From a virus, in IMG/VR virus record IMGVR_UViG_3300013126_001527, positions 1 to 64,000 of that record: a DNA stretch of 64,000 nt; one strand, 5' to 3'. Positions 1 to 9,803 of this stretch are shown in pieces. The translations under genes were made by a program, and so were the position numbers. Positions within the stretch are counted from its first letter, which is position 1. Each line of letters starts with the position of its first letter. The notes beneath the pieces were generated by a model. The model saw only the letters and a program-made list of their open reading frames with translations. It ran no database searches and had not been told where the DNA came from.

Positions 1-2
1 CA

Positions 3-1052
3 GGCTTCAAGAACCGCATTATCAATGGTGCGATGATGATTGACCAGCGTAATGCTGGGGCTAGTGTGAATATGGCAGCATTGGATGGTGGGTATTGTCT
101 TGATAGATGGAGAACTCAAAAAAATGGGTCTGGCGTTTTAGCTTTACAACAAACATCAACAGCGCCAGCAGGATTTTCTAGCTCATTAAAAGTAACGGTA
201 TCAACAACCTCAACACCATCAGCAGGTGATTTTTATACTATTGGGCAGATTATTGAAGGATATAACTTTGCTGACATGGCTTGGGGAACATCAAGCAATC
301 AAGCAATTACTATTTCATTTTGGGTTCAATCTAGCGTAACAGGAACATATACAGCAAGTGTATATAACTATGGGGTAGGTGCTTATGCATATCCAGCTAC
401 ATTTACAATAAATTCTGCTAATACTTGGGAACAAAAGGCTGTAACAATTAGCGGAGCAACTTCTGCTGCATCTGGAACATGGGTTACTGGAAATACAGGC
501 TCTTTATACTTGCGTGTTGATTTAGGTTCTGGTTCTAGCTTTAACGGAACAGCAAATGCATGGAACTCTACAGGTGGATTTAGAACTTCATCTTCAGTGT
601 CGTTAATTTCTAACGCATCTGCTACCTTCTACATCACAGGTGTTCAACTAGAAAAAGGCTCTACCGCTACATCATTTGACTATAGACCGTATGGTACAGA
701 GTTGGCGTTATGTCAGAGGTATTATGTCGATTTGGCAAACAACGGCGGCGCTACTCAAAACTCTTGGCGTGCCATCGGTTTTGCCGCAACCTATACAACA
801 ACTCAGGGTACTTACGTCGTTCAGGTTCCTGTGCCAATGAGAACCCTACCTTCTCTGTCCCAGTCGGGAACTATGTATTTGCAAAATTTGGGAGCCACAT
901 CGGTTTCAAGTTTTGGTGGCCCCTATTCGATGGCGGGGACGGTTATTGAAGGAGATTTCACGATGGTAGGCGCTGTGACAGCAAACACCACTGCTATTTT
1001 GCGATGGAACAATTCGTCCACTCAAAAGTTTGCTTATTCTGCGGAGTTGTAA
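3..1052 (+). CDS. Tail fibre / virion structural protein, 5' end cut by window
   Basis: The reading frame is open from base 3, so the gene begins upstream of the window and only its C-terminal ~349 residues are visible. The first residues read GFKNRIINGAMMIDQRNAG, a segment very common at the start of the C-terminal domain of phage tail proteins. It is followed by a Gly/Ser/Thr-rich beta-type stretch with features of carbohydrate-binding-like modules (LYLRVDLGSGSSFNGTANAW, FYITGVQLEKGSTATSF). I infer a distal tail or host-recognition protein. The next small gene begins one base after the stop. The fold call is by resemblance only. Confidence 0.75.
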   Translation, partial: GFKNRIINGAMMIDQRNAGASVNMAALDGGYCLDRWRTQKNGSGVLALQQTSTAPAGFSSSLKVTVSTTSTPSAGDFYTIGQIIEGYNFADMAWGTSSNQAITISFWVQSSVTGTYTASVYNYGVGAYAYPATFTINSANTWEQKAVTISGATSAASGTWVTGNTGSLYLRVDLGSGSSFNGTANAWNSTGGFRTSSSVSLISNASATFYITGVQLEKGSTATSFDYRPYGTELALCQRYYVDLANNGGATQNSWRAIGFAATYTTTQGTYVVQVPVPMRTLPSLSQSGTMYLQNLGATSVSSFGGPYSMAGTVIEGDFTMVGAVTANTTAILRWNNSSTQKFAYSAEL

Positions 1053-1053
1053 A

Positions 1054-1218
1054 ATGTACAAAACAATCACCACTCAAGGCGGCGAAAGCATCATCAAGAC
1101 CAATGATGATGGCTCAACAACTTCTTTTGCAAAGAGTGAAAACAACACAGACTACCAAGCCTATCTAGCATGGCTTGACGAAGGCAACACACCAGAACCT
1201 GCGGATGAGGTAAAGTAA
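1054..1218 (+). CDS. Small tail-associated hypothetical protein
   Basis: A 54-residue protein beginning MYKTITTQGGESIIKTNDDG and containing DYQAYLAWLDEGNTPEPAD. This short acidic type, with a YLAWL-EGNTPEPAD core, is recurrent next to phage tail genes and sometimes forms the end of larger tail proteins. The start at 1054 is preferred to an in-frame upstream TTG at 1030 because it follows the previous stop by one base and avoids a long overlap. Role unknown; likely accessory to the fibre upstream. Confidence 0.6.
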   Translation: MYKTITTQGGESIIKTNDDGSTTSFAKSENNTDYQAYLAWLDEGNTPEPADEVK

Positions 1219-1386
1219 TTGTTCGGAATTAGCACATTTGCCCAAGTACCTTTTGCTAGCTTAGCATCAACAGCACACGTTGCTTCGATGACTGAGAATG
1301 TAGGTATGGCTGACGCTAATACACAAGTTTGGTCTTTCCAACAAGCGCTTCAATTAGTGTCTGGTAATTCAAATGCACTTCATTAG
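1219..1386 (+). CDS. Small tail-region protein with TTG start
   Basis: The frame opens with TTG directly after the previous stop and encodes 55 residues, FGISTFAQVPFASLASTAHV then ENVGMADANTQVWSFQQALQ. Short proteins with an FG-STFAQ-PFASL opening are often seen in phage tail clusters, within or beside larger fibres. There is no ATG; the TTG start is inferred from the zero spacing and conserved-looking opening. It overlaps the next gene by 14 bases. Function unknown. Confidence 0.5.
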   Translation: MFGISTFAQVPFASLASTAHVASMTENVGMADANTQVWSFQQALQLVSGNSNALH

Positions 1387-1567
1387 TGGCTTTATCATAG
1401 CTGCTGTGTTGACACCATTCATCGGTGCTTACTCTATTGCTGTAGTGGCTGTTATTGCGTTACTAAAAGAGATATACGACTACCTACACCCTGACAAGCA
1501 CACTGCTGACTTTTGGGATTGGGTAGCTACTATTCTTGGTGGATTATTAGGTGCAATTTTATTATAA
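1373..1567 (+). CDS. Small two-helix membrane protein
   Basis: 64 residues with two hydrophobic segments (about 3-28 and 48-64) separated by a polar loop (KEIYDYLHPDKHTADFWDW). The layout fits a small phage inner-membrane protein. A holin-like role is possible, but a better holin candidate lies at 40785. It overlaps the preceding small gene by 14 bases, implying co-translation. Confidence 0.6.
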   Translation: MHFISGFIIAAVLTPFIGAYSIAVVAVIALLKEIYDYLHPDKHTADFWDWVATILGGLLGAILL

Positions 1568-1650
1568 ATATATAAAACAGGAATAATATCTGTAGCGCCA
1601 GCAGGGTTTATAAACTCGCTGAAATCTTCCAACAAACTGCCGATTAAAAT

Positions 1651-1658
1651 TATAAATA
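1651..1658 (+). promoter_or_regulatory. T4-type late promoter box TATAAATA
   Basis: Exact TATAAATA, 28 nt before the start at 1687, inside a 119-bp intergenic stretch (1568-1686). A second exact copy lies at 1563-1570, over the 3' end of the previous gene. In T4-like phages this octamer is the late promoter -10 element read by the phage sigma factor gp55. Similar boxes recur at 20-30 nt before many genes here, which supports the call. Confidence 0.55.
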
Positions 1659-1686
1659 ATATAAACATTGCGGATAGGGAAGCAAT

Positions 1687-2010
1687 ATGACAACAAATAA
1701 TCTTGACTTTAAAGTCAAAAATGGACTACAAGTAGGTACTGATGCAGTAATTACAGGATCAGCAACAGCTACTTCATTTATTGGAGATGGGTCAAGCTTG
1801 ACTGGTCTTCCTACTCAAGCATCATTATCAGTTGATGATCTTATTACGCTTTCAGGTGTTTCTGAAGGTTCTGCAAATCTGGGTTCTTTTACCGGAACTA
1901 CAATCGCAAATAACTCAACAGTTAAATCTGCTGTACAACAATTAGAAACATCGGTAGAAACTAAAGCTGATGTAGGTGTTGCGGCTGCTTTATCAATTGC
2001 TCTAGGATAA
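1687..2010 (+). CDS. Small tail fibre-like structural protein
   Basis: 107 residues. The N-terminal part DFKVKNGLQVGTDAVITGS and the FIGDGSSLTGL motif are typical of repeating beta-strand modules of phage tail fibres and collar/whisker proteins. The C-terminal half (STVKSAVQQLETSVETKADV) looks like a short coiled coil, suitable for trimerisation. It is first in a run of structural genes behind a late-type promoter. Confidence 0.6.
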   Translation: MTTNNLDFKVKNGLQVGTDAVITGSATATSFIGDGSSLTGLPTQASLSVDDLITLSGVSEGSANLGSFTGTTIANNSTVKSAVQQLETSVETKADVGVAAALSIALG

Positions 2011-2013
2011 TAA

Positions 2014-2340
2014 ATGGAAACCGCATTCACCTCTTATGTAAATAAAGATGTAGGTACTTCGGCTGCTACTATAGTAACTGCCGCAACTTCTACTCAAGTA
2101 ACTTTAATTGGTATGTCCTGTTCTAATACAACAGTTAATCCAGTTACGGTTGATGTGTATATCACAAGATCAGCAACAAACTATTATTTAGTTAAAGGTG
2201 CAACTGTACCTGTTGGTGGTTCATTAGTTACTATTGGTGGGGATCAAAAAGTAGTATTAATTGCTGGAGATATACTTAAAGTATTATCTTCTGTTGCATC
2301 TTCTATAGATGTTATAACATCATCTTTGGTAACAAGTTAA
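2014..2340 (+). CDS. Virion structural protein, shared N-terminal module
   Basis: 108 residues, beta-rich. The stretch KGATVPVGGSLVTIGGDQKVVLIAGDILKV closely parallels the protein starting at 63476 (NGTIPAQGALIVVGGSQKIILQEGD), so the two are paralogous over this domain. The spacing of three bases after the previous stop and one base before the next gene indicates a structural operon. Exact virion position unknown. Confidence 0.55.
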   Translation: METAFTSYVNKDVGTSAATIVTAATSTQVTLIGMSCSNTTVNPVTVDVYITRSATNYYLVKGATVPVGGSLVTIGGDQKVVLIAGDILKVLSSVASSIDVITSSLVTS

Positions 2341-2341
2341 T

Positions 2342-5300
2342 ATGGCATATATTGGGAATACACAACAGAATCAAAACTACGTTCCAGCCGTTGATTATTT
2401 CAATGGTGACGGTGCCACTGTAGCATTTACACTTAGCCGTCCTGTAGCTTCTGTAGCTCAGGTTCAAGCTGTTATTGAGAATGTCCCACAAAACCCCGGC
2501 AGTGCATATACAGTCAGTGGCAATACAATCACGTTTACATCAGCACCGCCATTAGGCACAAGCAATATCTATGTGTACTACACAAGTCCTAATACGCAGG
2601 TAGTTCAACCTGGACAGGGTACTGTAAGCCCAAGCTCATTAAGCACAGGCGGACTATATTGGGATACAATCGGTAATGTTGGGATTGGTACAAGTAGTCC
2701 TAACGCTAAATTAGAAGTATATGGGCAGCGTATACGTGTAAATGCAACCCCTGACCCCGGTATTGAATTTGCAAATACATCTGCTGTTAAAGGCTATGTA
2801 TTCTATGATACAACTAATGATTTGATGACAATGCGTCACGCATCTAGTACAGGTATCAATCTAAACTCCTCTGGTAACGTAGGGATTGGTACAAGTAGTC
2901 CTGTAGATTTACTTACAATTTATCGTTCATCTGGTTCTGGTATTACTTCTGGTATTTCATTACAAACTGCTGCTGGTGGTGTTGGTGATGGGTCTTATAT
3001 TAAATGGACAGGCGCAAGTACCAATGAAAAAATTGCTCGTATTGATGGTGTTGAAGAAGGAACGGATTTAGGCTCAATTAGATTTAACACAGGTAATGGC
3101 GCAGATAGTTTTGCAGAACGCATGCGTATCAGCAACCACGATCTCACTGCAAATAGTTTTATCAGCACTGCGCAACATACTAATAGTAATACTGAGGGCG
3201 TATATAAAATTAACACTGCGAATACCAATTATATTCTTTACTATCCTCGTCGTTTAACAGGGTTAAAACTTGGATATCCTCTTAATAAGTTTGACTCACA
3301 GATACGCAAGGCTGATATTTTTGGTGGTGCAGAATTGCCTATAACTAGTATCTCAAGTGATGTTTCTAATCCGAGTACTATCACAGTAACAACTCCATAT
3401 GCACACGGTCTTGGTCCGGGTACACCAATTATTGTTAATATCACTAATAGTCCAAGCTCAGGCAAAGAATATGCCGAAGGGTCATTTAATATTTTAAGTA
3501 TTCCATCAACAACAACTTTCACATACCAGGCTAAAACTGGCTTAGATGTTAGTGATGATATCGAAGCAACAATTTATATAAGACCAAGTTCATTCTTTGT
3601 ACATAGACCTTTTGACGGTGGTGTATTAATTGGCTCAGGTACTCCACACCACGGTGCAATGTCTGCACGCCAAAGTAAAAAATACTTCCGTTATCAATCA
3701 GGTAAAGGACTTGTGTGGACAAGTGGTACACTGTTAAGTACTAACTTTGACGTAGTAAACGTCAGTGCTACAGGTACAGCAGTGAGTGGTAACACTATTA
3801 GCATTACTACCGAGGTTGAACATTACCTACAAATTGGTGCCAACGTTCGATTGAGTGGAGTTACTACCACAGGCTACGAAGGTTACTATCGAGTATATGG
3901 TATTACTAGCGACACTGCATTTACAGTAGCGTTAAACGAAGAACTTGGATCAAGTGCACCTACACTAGATCTACAACCAAAACTTAACCTAATAGGATGG
4001 CACGGCGGATCTGTACGTGCGGGTATATTTGATGACCAAAATGGTGCATTCTGGGAAAATAACGGAACTCATATCAACGTGGTGTTACGTTCAGCTACAT
4101 TTCAGCTTGCGGGTACTGTAAGCATGGAAGTCGGCAGTAACTATGTAACTGGTGACGGTAACTGCCGTTTCTTAGAACAGCTTAAAATTTATGACCGTAT
4201 TGTAGTACGAGGCATGAGCCATACAGTAACCAGCATTATTAATAATAACTCGTTAACTGTTAGCCCAGCTTGGCGCGGAGTAAGTAACCAAACACGTGTT
4301 AAAGCTAGTCGCGTAATTGATCAGCGTATTCCACAAAGTCAGTTTAACATTGACAAAGTTGACGGCACAGGACCAAGTGGTTATGTGTTGGATGCAAGTA
4401 AAATGCAGATGTTGCTGATCCAGTATACGTGGTATGGTGCTGGTTTCGTAGACTTTGGTCTACGTGGCCCACTAGGCAACTACATTATGTGTCATCGTAT
4501 ACAAAACAACAACGTCAATGATGAAGCATATATGCGTTCAGGTAACTTACCTGTACGGTATTCTGCAAACAATGAAGGCCCTACTGCAAGATTATCTACA
4601 GCTGCTAACACCAGTGTAACTACATTTACAGTTGATGATGCTAGTCAATTTCCAGCAGCAAGTGTAGCTTATCCATTCTATGTGCAAGTAGAAAACGAAG
4701 TAGTTAAAGTACAAGGACATACTCCGGGTACTAATACATTTACTAACTGCACTCGCGGTGCTACATTTACTCTATGGCAAGATGGGTCTAGTAAATCATT
4801 TACTATGGGCAGTGCTACCACTCACTCAGCAAACGTTGGTGTCACATTATTAGATTGCACATCAAGTCCAACCCTAAATCACTGGGGTAGTGCAGTTATT
4901 ATGGACGGTGGTTTTGACCAAGATCGTGGTTATGCGTTTACCTACGCACGCAATAACATGGCGTTGCCTAGCACTGCTGGTGCAAAATCCACAGTATTCT
5001 TAATGCGTTTGGCACCAAGCGTAAGTAACACTATTATTGGTGATATTGGTCAGCGAGACTTGATTAACCGTGCGCAATTGATTCTTGAGAACATGGTTGT
5101 AAACGTAACTGGCGGACGTTTCGTTGTTGAAGGGATTTTAAATCCAACTAATGTTACATCAAACACAATTGAGTGGATTGATCTAAATACAGAAAACAAC
5201 GGAAATCAACCAAGTTTTACACAGTTTTCAACGGCATTTGAGTTTACTGACAGTGCAACTGGTGGTGTAATTGGTGCGTTGCGTAATGAATTTGGTGGTA

Positions 5301-5836
5301 TGGACCGTTCGGGTATTGCACCGTCGACGTTTGTTCGATATATCAATTACGCCAAACTTGGCACAACACCTGGTATGACTACCAGCGGTGCAGGTACAGG
5401 TGCCAATGTTAGTATTTGGAAAACATATTCAGGTACAAGCACAGTAAACTATGTTACTACACAGATTGTTGTTTGGGAACAGGGTACTGGTTTTGCTGTA
5501 GGCGATACTATTACTGTACCTGGTAACATTTGGACTACCTCAACTACCAGCACATCATATAGTGGCACTGCGCCGACTAATAATGTTACCTTAACCGTGT
5601 TAGCTGTGGCACAGGGTGTTGAAGGTGGTGAACGTTTATTTGCTATCCCAGTAAGTACAACAAACTCAGGCTTCTTAGATCTAAGCAAAGTTAAACAAAT
5701 TGGTACTAGTGCTATCCCAGGCAATGGAATTTACCCAGACGGTCCAGAAGTATTGGCTATTAACGTTACTGCAATTACTCCAGGTAGTGCTGCAACAGGA
5801 GACTTCCAAATTACGTTCTCAGAAACACAAGCGTAA
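2342..5836 (+). CDS. Large tail fibre-like structural protein
   Basis: 1164 residues. Residues ~1-100 form a phage tail-type N-terminal domain (DYFNGDGATVAFTLSRPVAS). Residues ~113-190 hold two copies of the fibre motif GNVGIGTSSP. The remainder is a long beta-rich region with VMDGG-like elements (SAVIMDGGFDQDRGYAFTYA) similar to structural proteins of T4-like cyanophages. No enzymatic motif was seen. It starts two bases after the previous stop and is followed by a clear hairpin terminator. I infer a virion fibre or baseplate-attached appendage. Confidence 0.65.
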   Translation: MAYIGNTQQNQNYVPAVDYFNGDGATVAFTLSRPVASVAQVQAVIENVPQNPGSAYTVSGNTITFTSAPPLGTSNIYVYYTSPNTQVVQPGQGTVSPSSLSTGGLYWDTIGNVGIGTSSPNAKLEVYGQRIRVNATPDPGIEFANTSAVKGYVFYDTTNDLMTMRHASSTGINLNSSGNVGIGTSSPVDLLTIYRSSGSGITSGISLQTAAGGVGDGSYIKWTGASTNEKIARIDGVEEGTDLGSIRFNTGNGADSFAERMRISNHDLTANSFISTAQHTNSNTEGVYKINTANTNYILYYPRRLTGLKLGYPLNKFDSQIRKADIFGGAELPITSISSDVSNPSTITVTTPYAHGLGPGTPIIVNITNSPSSGKEYAEGSFNILSIPSTTTFTYQAKTGLDVSDDIEATIYIRPSSFFVHRPFDGGVLIGSGTPHHGAMSARQSKKYFRYQSGKGLVWTSGTLLSTNFDVVNVSATGTAVSGNTISITTEVEHYLQIGANVRLSGVTTTGYEGYYRVYGITSDTAFTVALNEELGSSAPTLDLQPKLNLIGWHGGSVRAGIFDDQNGAFWENNGTHINVVLRSATFQLAGTVSMEVGSNYVTGDGNCRFLEQLKIYDRIVVRGMSHTVTSIINNNSLTVSPAWRGVSNQTRVKASRVIDQRIPQSQFNIDKVDGTGPSGYVLDASKMQMLLIQYTWYGAGFVDFGLRGPLGNYIMCHRIQNNNVNDEAYMRSGNLPVRYSANNEGPTARLSTAANTSVTTFTVDDASQFPAASVAYPFYVQVENEVVKVQGHTPGTNTFTNCTRGATFTLWQDGSSKSFTMGSATTHSANVGVTLLDCTSSPTLNHWGSAVIMDGGFDQDRGYAFTYARNNMALPSTAGAKSTVFLMRLAPSVSNTIIGDIGQRDLINRAQLILENMVVNVTGGRFVVEGILNPTNVTSNTIEWIDLNTENNGNQPSFTQFSTAFEFTDSATGGVIGALRNEFGGMDRSGIAPSTFVRYINYAKLGTTPGMTTSGAGTGANVSIWKTYSGTSTVNYVTTQIVVWEQGTGFAVGDTITVPGNIWTTSTTSTSYSGTAPTNNVTLTVLAVAQGVEGGERLFAIPVSTTNSGFLDLSKVKQIGTSAIPGNGIYPDGPEVLAINVTAITPGSAATGDFQITFSETQA
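2681..2902 (+). repeat. Direct repeat encoding the GIGTSSP fibre motif
   Basis: The 21-bp string beginning GGGATTGGTACAAG occurs at 2681-2701 and 2882-2902, identical in both copies, and encodes GIGTSSP each time. The copies lie within one fibre gene about 200 bp apart. The nucleotide identity suggests recent duplication or gene conversion of a fibre module. Confidence 0.8.
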
Positions 5837-5855
5837 TTATTTTGTACTAAAGACT

Positions 5856-5880
5856 ATAGGACCTGCGGGTCCTATTTTCT
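5856..5880 (+). terminator. Rho-independent terminator
   Basis: An 8-bp inverted repeat (ATAGGACC / GGTCCTAT) with a 4-nt loop is followed by TTTCTT. It sits between the stop at 5836 and the late-type box at 5882, separating two large structural genes. Confidence 0.7.
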
Positions 5881-5881
5881 T

Positions 5882-5889
5882 GATAAATA
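5882..5889 (+). promoter_or_regulatory. Late promoter-like box GATAAATA
   Basis: A one-mismatch version of TATAAATA, 23 nt before the start at 5913 and just after a terminator, so the downstream gene appears to have its own late transcript. Confidence 0.5.
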
Positions 5890-5912
5890 CTCTAAAGACA
5901 TGAGCGGAAATA

Positions 5913-8900
5913 ATGGCACTAACAAGACCTAGAGCAAGTCAGATCAATACCGTTATAACTAACGTAACTGACCCCTTAATTGTACTCAACAACGGCAGCA
6001 CCACAGCCAACATTGATGTTGGCCTGGTTATGAATCGCAACAATGGAACTTTACCAAATGTTGCTTTTTTCTGGAACGAAAGTGCCAATAGTTTTGTTGC
6101 AAGTTTTACAACATCCACAGGCGGCACAAATGCTAATGTAGTTGTCGGCGAATATGCCAATGTTCGTGTTAACACCTTAACTGGCGACATTGTATCAACG
6201 CTAGGGAATATTGCTAGTTTAACTTCTAGTAATTTAGTATTACCTGGCACATTGACTCTCGGTAGTCAAATATTCTACACACAGGGTAGTGATGGTTTTA
6301 GTGTCAATGAGGATTTTAATATTGGCAACGCTACTATTACAGGATATCACTATACATCGGGCGCCGGGCGCAACAGTGTGGCATTTACCTTGGCTAGAAC
6401 AGGGCAGTTCACTAACGGGTTTGGTATCCATGGAACCACTAGCGATAATAAATTTGTAATTGGCAGTGAGTATGCAAATTCAACATTCCAATTTAAAAAA
6501 TCCATTGGAATGCCATTTGACGTTTCTGGCGGTACTACTCTATTTGAGATCTTACCTACCGGTAACTTAACTGTCTATGGTAGTATTTTACCAGATGCTA
6601 ATGTGAGCTATGATCTAGGTAGTCCAACACAGAGATTCCGAGATGGTTACTTTAGCGGTAATACTATCTACATTGGCAGTGAGCAAATGGGTGTCGATGC
6701 TGATGGTAACTGGTCATTTACCAGCAACGGCGCTACAGTTTCGCTAGGCGCAACTACAGAATTTAACCCGCCAAATGCAAACATTTCAGGAAATGTAACT
6801 GCTACAAACTATCTATTTTCCAACGGCGTCAATCTTATGTCAATGGTTAATAGCGAATTTGGCAATGTATGGGCTAATGCGGCCGCTCAATCTGGTAATC
6901 TTGCAGTGTTATGGCAAAATGGATTGGATATTACCTCAAACATAGTTGCTCTTGACAATTACACTAGCACATTGAGCACTAGAATAGTAGATGCCGAGGG
7001 CAACATTATCGCCATTTACGCCAATCTTAGTTCTGTTGCAGGTAGTCTAGCAACTCTGACTAGTAATGCTGGTGCACAAGCAGGAGCGATTTCTAGTCTG
7101 ACAGGCAACAGTGTTAGCCAAGCATCTGATATCTCAAATTTATATACAATTAAAGCTAACATTGATACACCTACATTTACAGGAAATGCAACCTTTAACA
7201 GTATAGGTGCAGTACAATTACCTAGCGGGACGTCAGACCAAAGAACTGCTGGCACTGCTGGACAAATACGTTATAACAGTGAAACGGGCAGTTTTGAGGG
7301 CTACACTACTACATGGGGCAGTTTGGGGGGTGCCGGTGGCGGCGGAACTCCGGGCGGTGCAGACACTTACATACAGTTTAATGATGCAGGCACTACCTTT
7401 GCTGGCGCTAGCGCATTAAAATACTTTAAAGGCAACGGAGTGATACTAGCCAATGCTGATGTTGTTAGTACATCTAGCACAACTGGGACCATGCAGATTA
7501 TTGGCGGTTTGGGCGCGACTGGGAACACTACCATACAGGGAATATTAACCATTGGTTCCGAAAACATGACCAATGTAGTTGAATTTACCGATACTGTTGG
7601 CGCATTCTATCATAATGCCAACAGTTGGGCACAGGTCACTCTACAAAATTTAAATTCTGATATAGGTAGCAGCAGTGATTTTATTGCTTATGCAAACAAT
7701 GGAGATAATACCAGTGGTTGGATTGACATGGGTATCACTGGAAACAACTTTGTTAATCAAGGTGGGGAGTACGGTATTACCGGGCCCAATGACGGCTATA
7801 TATTCATGGCTGGCAAGGACGGAGCTAATACAGGGGGCAATTTAGTTATTGCAACCAGCGGTTACGGCACACATAACGATATTGTTATTGCTACCGGCGG
7901 GTTTGATAGCATCCACGAAGAAGCCAGATTTGTAGCCCATGTAGGTTTGAAATTAGTCCAAGGGACGCCGAGCACTAGTGCAACCACTGGTGCTCTTCAG
8001 GTTGTTGGCGGCGTGGGCATTGGCGGCAACTTAAACATTCTAGGTGATGCTACCATACAAGGTAATCTAAACATTGTAGGTAATGTTATTCGATTTGAAA
8101 CCAATAGTCTTTCTATTACAGATAGTTTACTTTACCTAGCAGAGGATAATTCAAGTGACTTCTTAGATCTTGGATTAATTGGAAGTTTTACTAAAGACAG
8201 CTACTATCAACATGGTGGTATTGTTAGAGACGCAACCGACGGGATTTGGAAATTCTTTGCCAATGTAGAATCAGAACCTACAACAACTGTGGATTTTGGT
8301 AGTGCTACCTATAGTCCTATCAAAGCAGGAAATATTATTGCCACAGGCAATGTGGTAGTAGGATCTAATATTCGTGTAACAGGCGCTCTATTAAACTCAG
8401 CTGGAGAAGCTGGCATACCGGGGCAATATCTCACTACTACAGGAACTGGGCTTGCCTGGACTGATATCGAAGCAGGTGCGCTGTACACTGCGGCTAACAC
8501 TGCACCATCGTCACCAACAGTTAACGACGTTTGGTATGATACCGACACTGGAATTTTGTTCCAATATCAAGATGATGGCGATACTGAGCAATGGGTAGAC
8601 ATTAGTTCAGTTGCCTTAAATACCAATGTAGCTACGGTGGCGGGTACTAGTTTAAGTATCTCAGGCAACGGTACAGTAGGTGGCACATTTACATCAGCAG
8701 ATGCTATAACTGTAAACAGCGCAAATTCACCCACTGCCATCGCCAATGGGGGCACCAATGGAGTAGGCAACATTGGCTCTAGTGGTGGTGCATTTAATAC
8801 CATATTTGCTAAAGCAACATCAGCCCAGTACGCCGACCTAGCAGAACGCTACACCTGCGATCAACAATATTACCCAGGAACCGTACTAATATTTGGTGGC

Positions 8901-9206
8901 AGCGCAGAAGTTACATTAGCTACAGATTCACATGATCCACGAGTTGCAGGTGTGGTAACAACGCATCCAGCATATCTAATGAATGACAGTATCCAAGGGG
9001 TTGACATAGCCTTAACCGGAAGAGTACCATGTCGTGTATTGGGTCCGGTAAATAAAGGTGATAGATTGGTTTCTAGTAATATTCCAGGAGTAGCACAACG
9101 CTTAGATCTGGAACAGTATGTTCCGGGATGTGTTATTGGCAAGAGTTTAGAAGTTTTAGAAAATAACAGCGTAACAACAATTGAAGTAGCAGTAGGAAGA
9201 TTTTAA
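5913..9206 (+). CDS. Large tail fibre with C-terminal chaperone/autoprotease-like domain
   Basis: 1097 residues. The body contains repeated Asn/Thr/Gly-rich fibre modules (TTGALQVVGGVGIGGNL and variants). The last ~140 residues contain SAQYADLAERYTCDQQYYPG, then GTVLIFGG, and end VAVGRF. This C-terminal block resembles the peptidase_G2 / intramolecular chaperone-like domain of T4-like phage fibres, which trimerises the fibre and may be cleaved off. Catalytic residues were not assigned. It is separated from the next fibre gene by three bases. Likely a long or short tail fibre subunit. Confidence 0.65.
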   Translation: MALTRPRASQINTVITNVTDPLIVLNNGSTTANIDVGLVMNRNNGTLPNVAFFWNESANSFVASFTTSTGGTNANVVVGEYANVRVNTLTGDIVSTLGNIASLTSSNLVLPGTLTLGSQIFYTQGSDGFSVNEDFNIGNATITGYHYTSGAGRNSVAFTLARTGQFTNGFGIHGTTSDNKFVIGSEYANSTFQFKKSIGMPFDVSGGTTLFEILPTGNLTVYGSILPDANVSYDLGSPTQRFRDGYFSGNTIYIGSEQMGVDADGNWSFTSNGATVSLGATTEFNPPNANISGNVTATNYLFSNGVNLMSMVNSEFGNVWANAAAQSGNLAVLWQNGLDITSNIVALDNYTSTLSTRIVDAEGNIIAIYANLSSVAGSLATLTSNAGAQAGAISSLTGNSVSQASDISNLYTIKANIDTPTFTGNATFNSIGAVQLPSGTSDQRTAGTAGQIRYNSETGSFEGYTTTWGSLGGAGGGGTPGGADTYIQFNDAGTTFAGASALKYFKGNGVILANADVVSTSSTTGTMQIIGGLGATGNTTIQGILTIGSENMTNVVEFTDTVGAFYHNANSWAQVTLQNLNSDIGSSSDFIAYANNGDNTSGWIDMGITGNNFVNQGGEYGITGPNDGYIFMAGKDGANTGGNLVIATSGYGTHNDIVIATGGFDSIHEEARFVAHVGLKLVQGTPSTSATTGALQVVGGVGIGGNLNILGDATIQGNLNIVGNVIRFETNSLSITDSLLYLAEDNSSDFLDLGLIGSFTKDSYYQHGGIVRDATDGIWKFFANVESEPTTTVDFGSATYSPIKAGNIIATGNVVVGSNIRVTGALLNSAGEAGIPGQYLTTTGTGLAWTDIEAGALYTAANTAPSSPTVNDVWYDTDTGILFQYQDDGDTEQWVDISSVALNTNVATVAGTSLSISGNGTVGGTFTSADAITVNSANSPTAIANGGTNGVGNIGSSGGAFNTIFAKATSAQYADLAERYTCDQQYYPGTVLIFGGSAEVTLATDSHDPRVAGVVTTHPAYLMNDSIQGVDIALTGRVPCRVLGPVNKGDRLVSSNIPGVAQRLDLEQYVPGCVIGKSLEVLENNSVTTIEVAVGRF

Positions 9207-9209
9207 CAT

Positions 9210-9803
9210 ATGGCACAATTTCCAAGTACACCCAATAATGGCGATCAAACCACCGTTAATGGTATAACCTATACCTATAACAGTACTAAGACTGCTTGGA
9301 TTCGTAATAGCACAACTGGCGCTAATCTAACAGCCAACAGCCTAACCATCACTGACTCTACTAATAGCTCGAGTACTACAACAGGTGCGCTAGTAGTTAC
9401 AGGTGGGGTCGGCATTCAAGGAAATCTAAATGTAGGTTCATTCTATGCCACTACAGGTATATTCAGTGGACCAGTTGCATACAGTGATCAAATTACAGTT
9501 AGCGGAAATTTAGTAGTATCCGGACCGGCTAATTTTTCAGGAACAGTTCAACTTGATAATGTAACAGCGGCGACTTTTAGTGGCACAACTTCAGTATCAG
9601 GTACGTTCACTTATAATGGCGGCACTGTATTAACTACTGCCAACAGTCCTAGCTTAGGTGCAAACAGTATTATTAGAACAAATAGTAATACTATTGACGA
9701 AGATATTACTATCCCAAGTGGCACCAATGGTGTTAGTGCCGGACCGATCACCATCGCCGACGGTAGAACTGTTACAGTTAGTGGTGATTGGAGTATAGTT
9801 TGA
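9210..9803 (+). CDS. Tail fibre-like protein
   Basis: 197 residues. The N-terminus (MAQFPSTPNNGDQTTVNGITYTYN) matches a short phage motif often found in tail proteins. The middle carries the TTTGALVVTGGVGIQGNLNVG module shared with the preceding large fibre. The C-terminus reads ITIPSGTNGVSAGPITIADG followed by a GDWSIV ending, as in many cyanophage-like fibres. Its stop overlaps the start of the first small adhesin-like gene. Confidence 0.6.
   Translation: MAQFPSTPNNGDQTTVNGITYTYNSTKTAWIRNSTTGANLTANSLTITDSTNSSSTTTGALVVTGGVGIQGNLNVGSFYATTGIFSGPVAYSDQITVSGNLVVSGPANFSGTVQLDNVTAATFSGTTSVSGTFTYNGGTVLTTANSPSLGANSIIRTNSNTIDEDITIPSGTNGVSAGPITIADGRTVTVSGDWSIV

Noticed and set aside
1480-1668. Minus-strand frame with a hydrophobic N-terminus opposite the small membrane gene
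   Set aside because: It overlaps the better-supported plus gene at 1373 and the late promoter region, and no ribosome site was evident.
3241-9142. Several minus-strand open frames of 60-100 codons inside the large fibre genes
   Set aside because: They are antisense to long fibre genes with clear motifs, have unnatural compositions, and lack ribosome sites or promoters.
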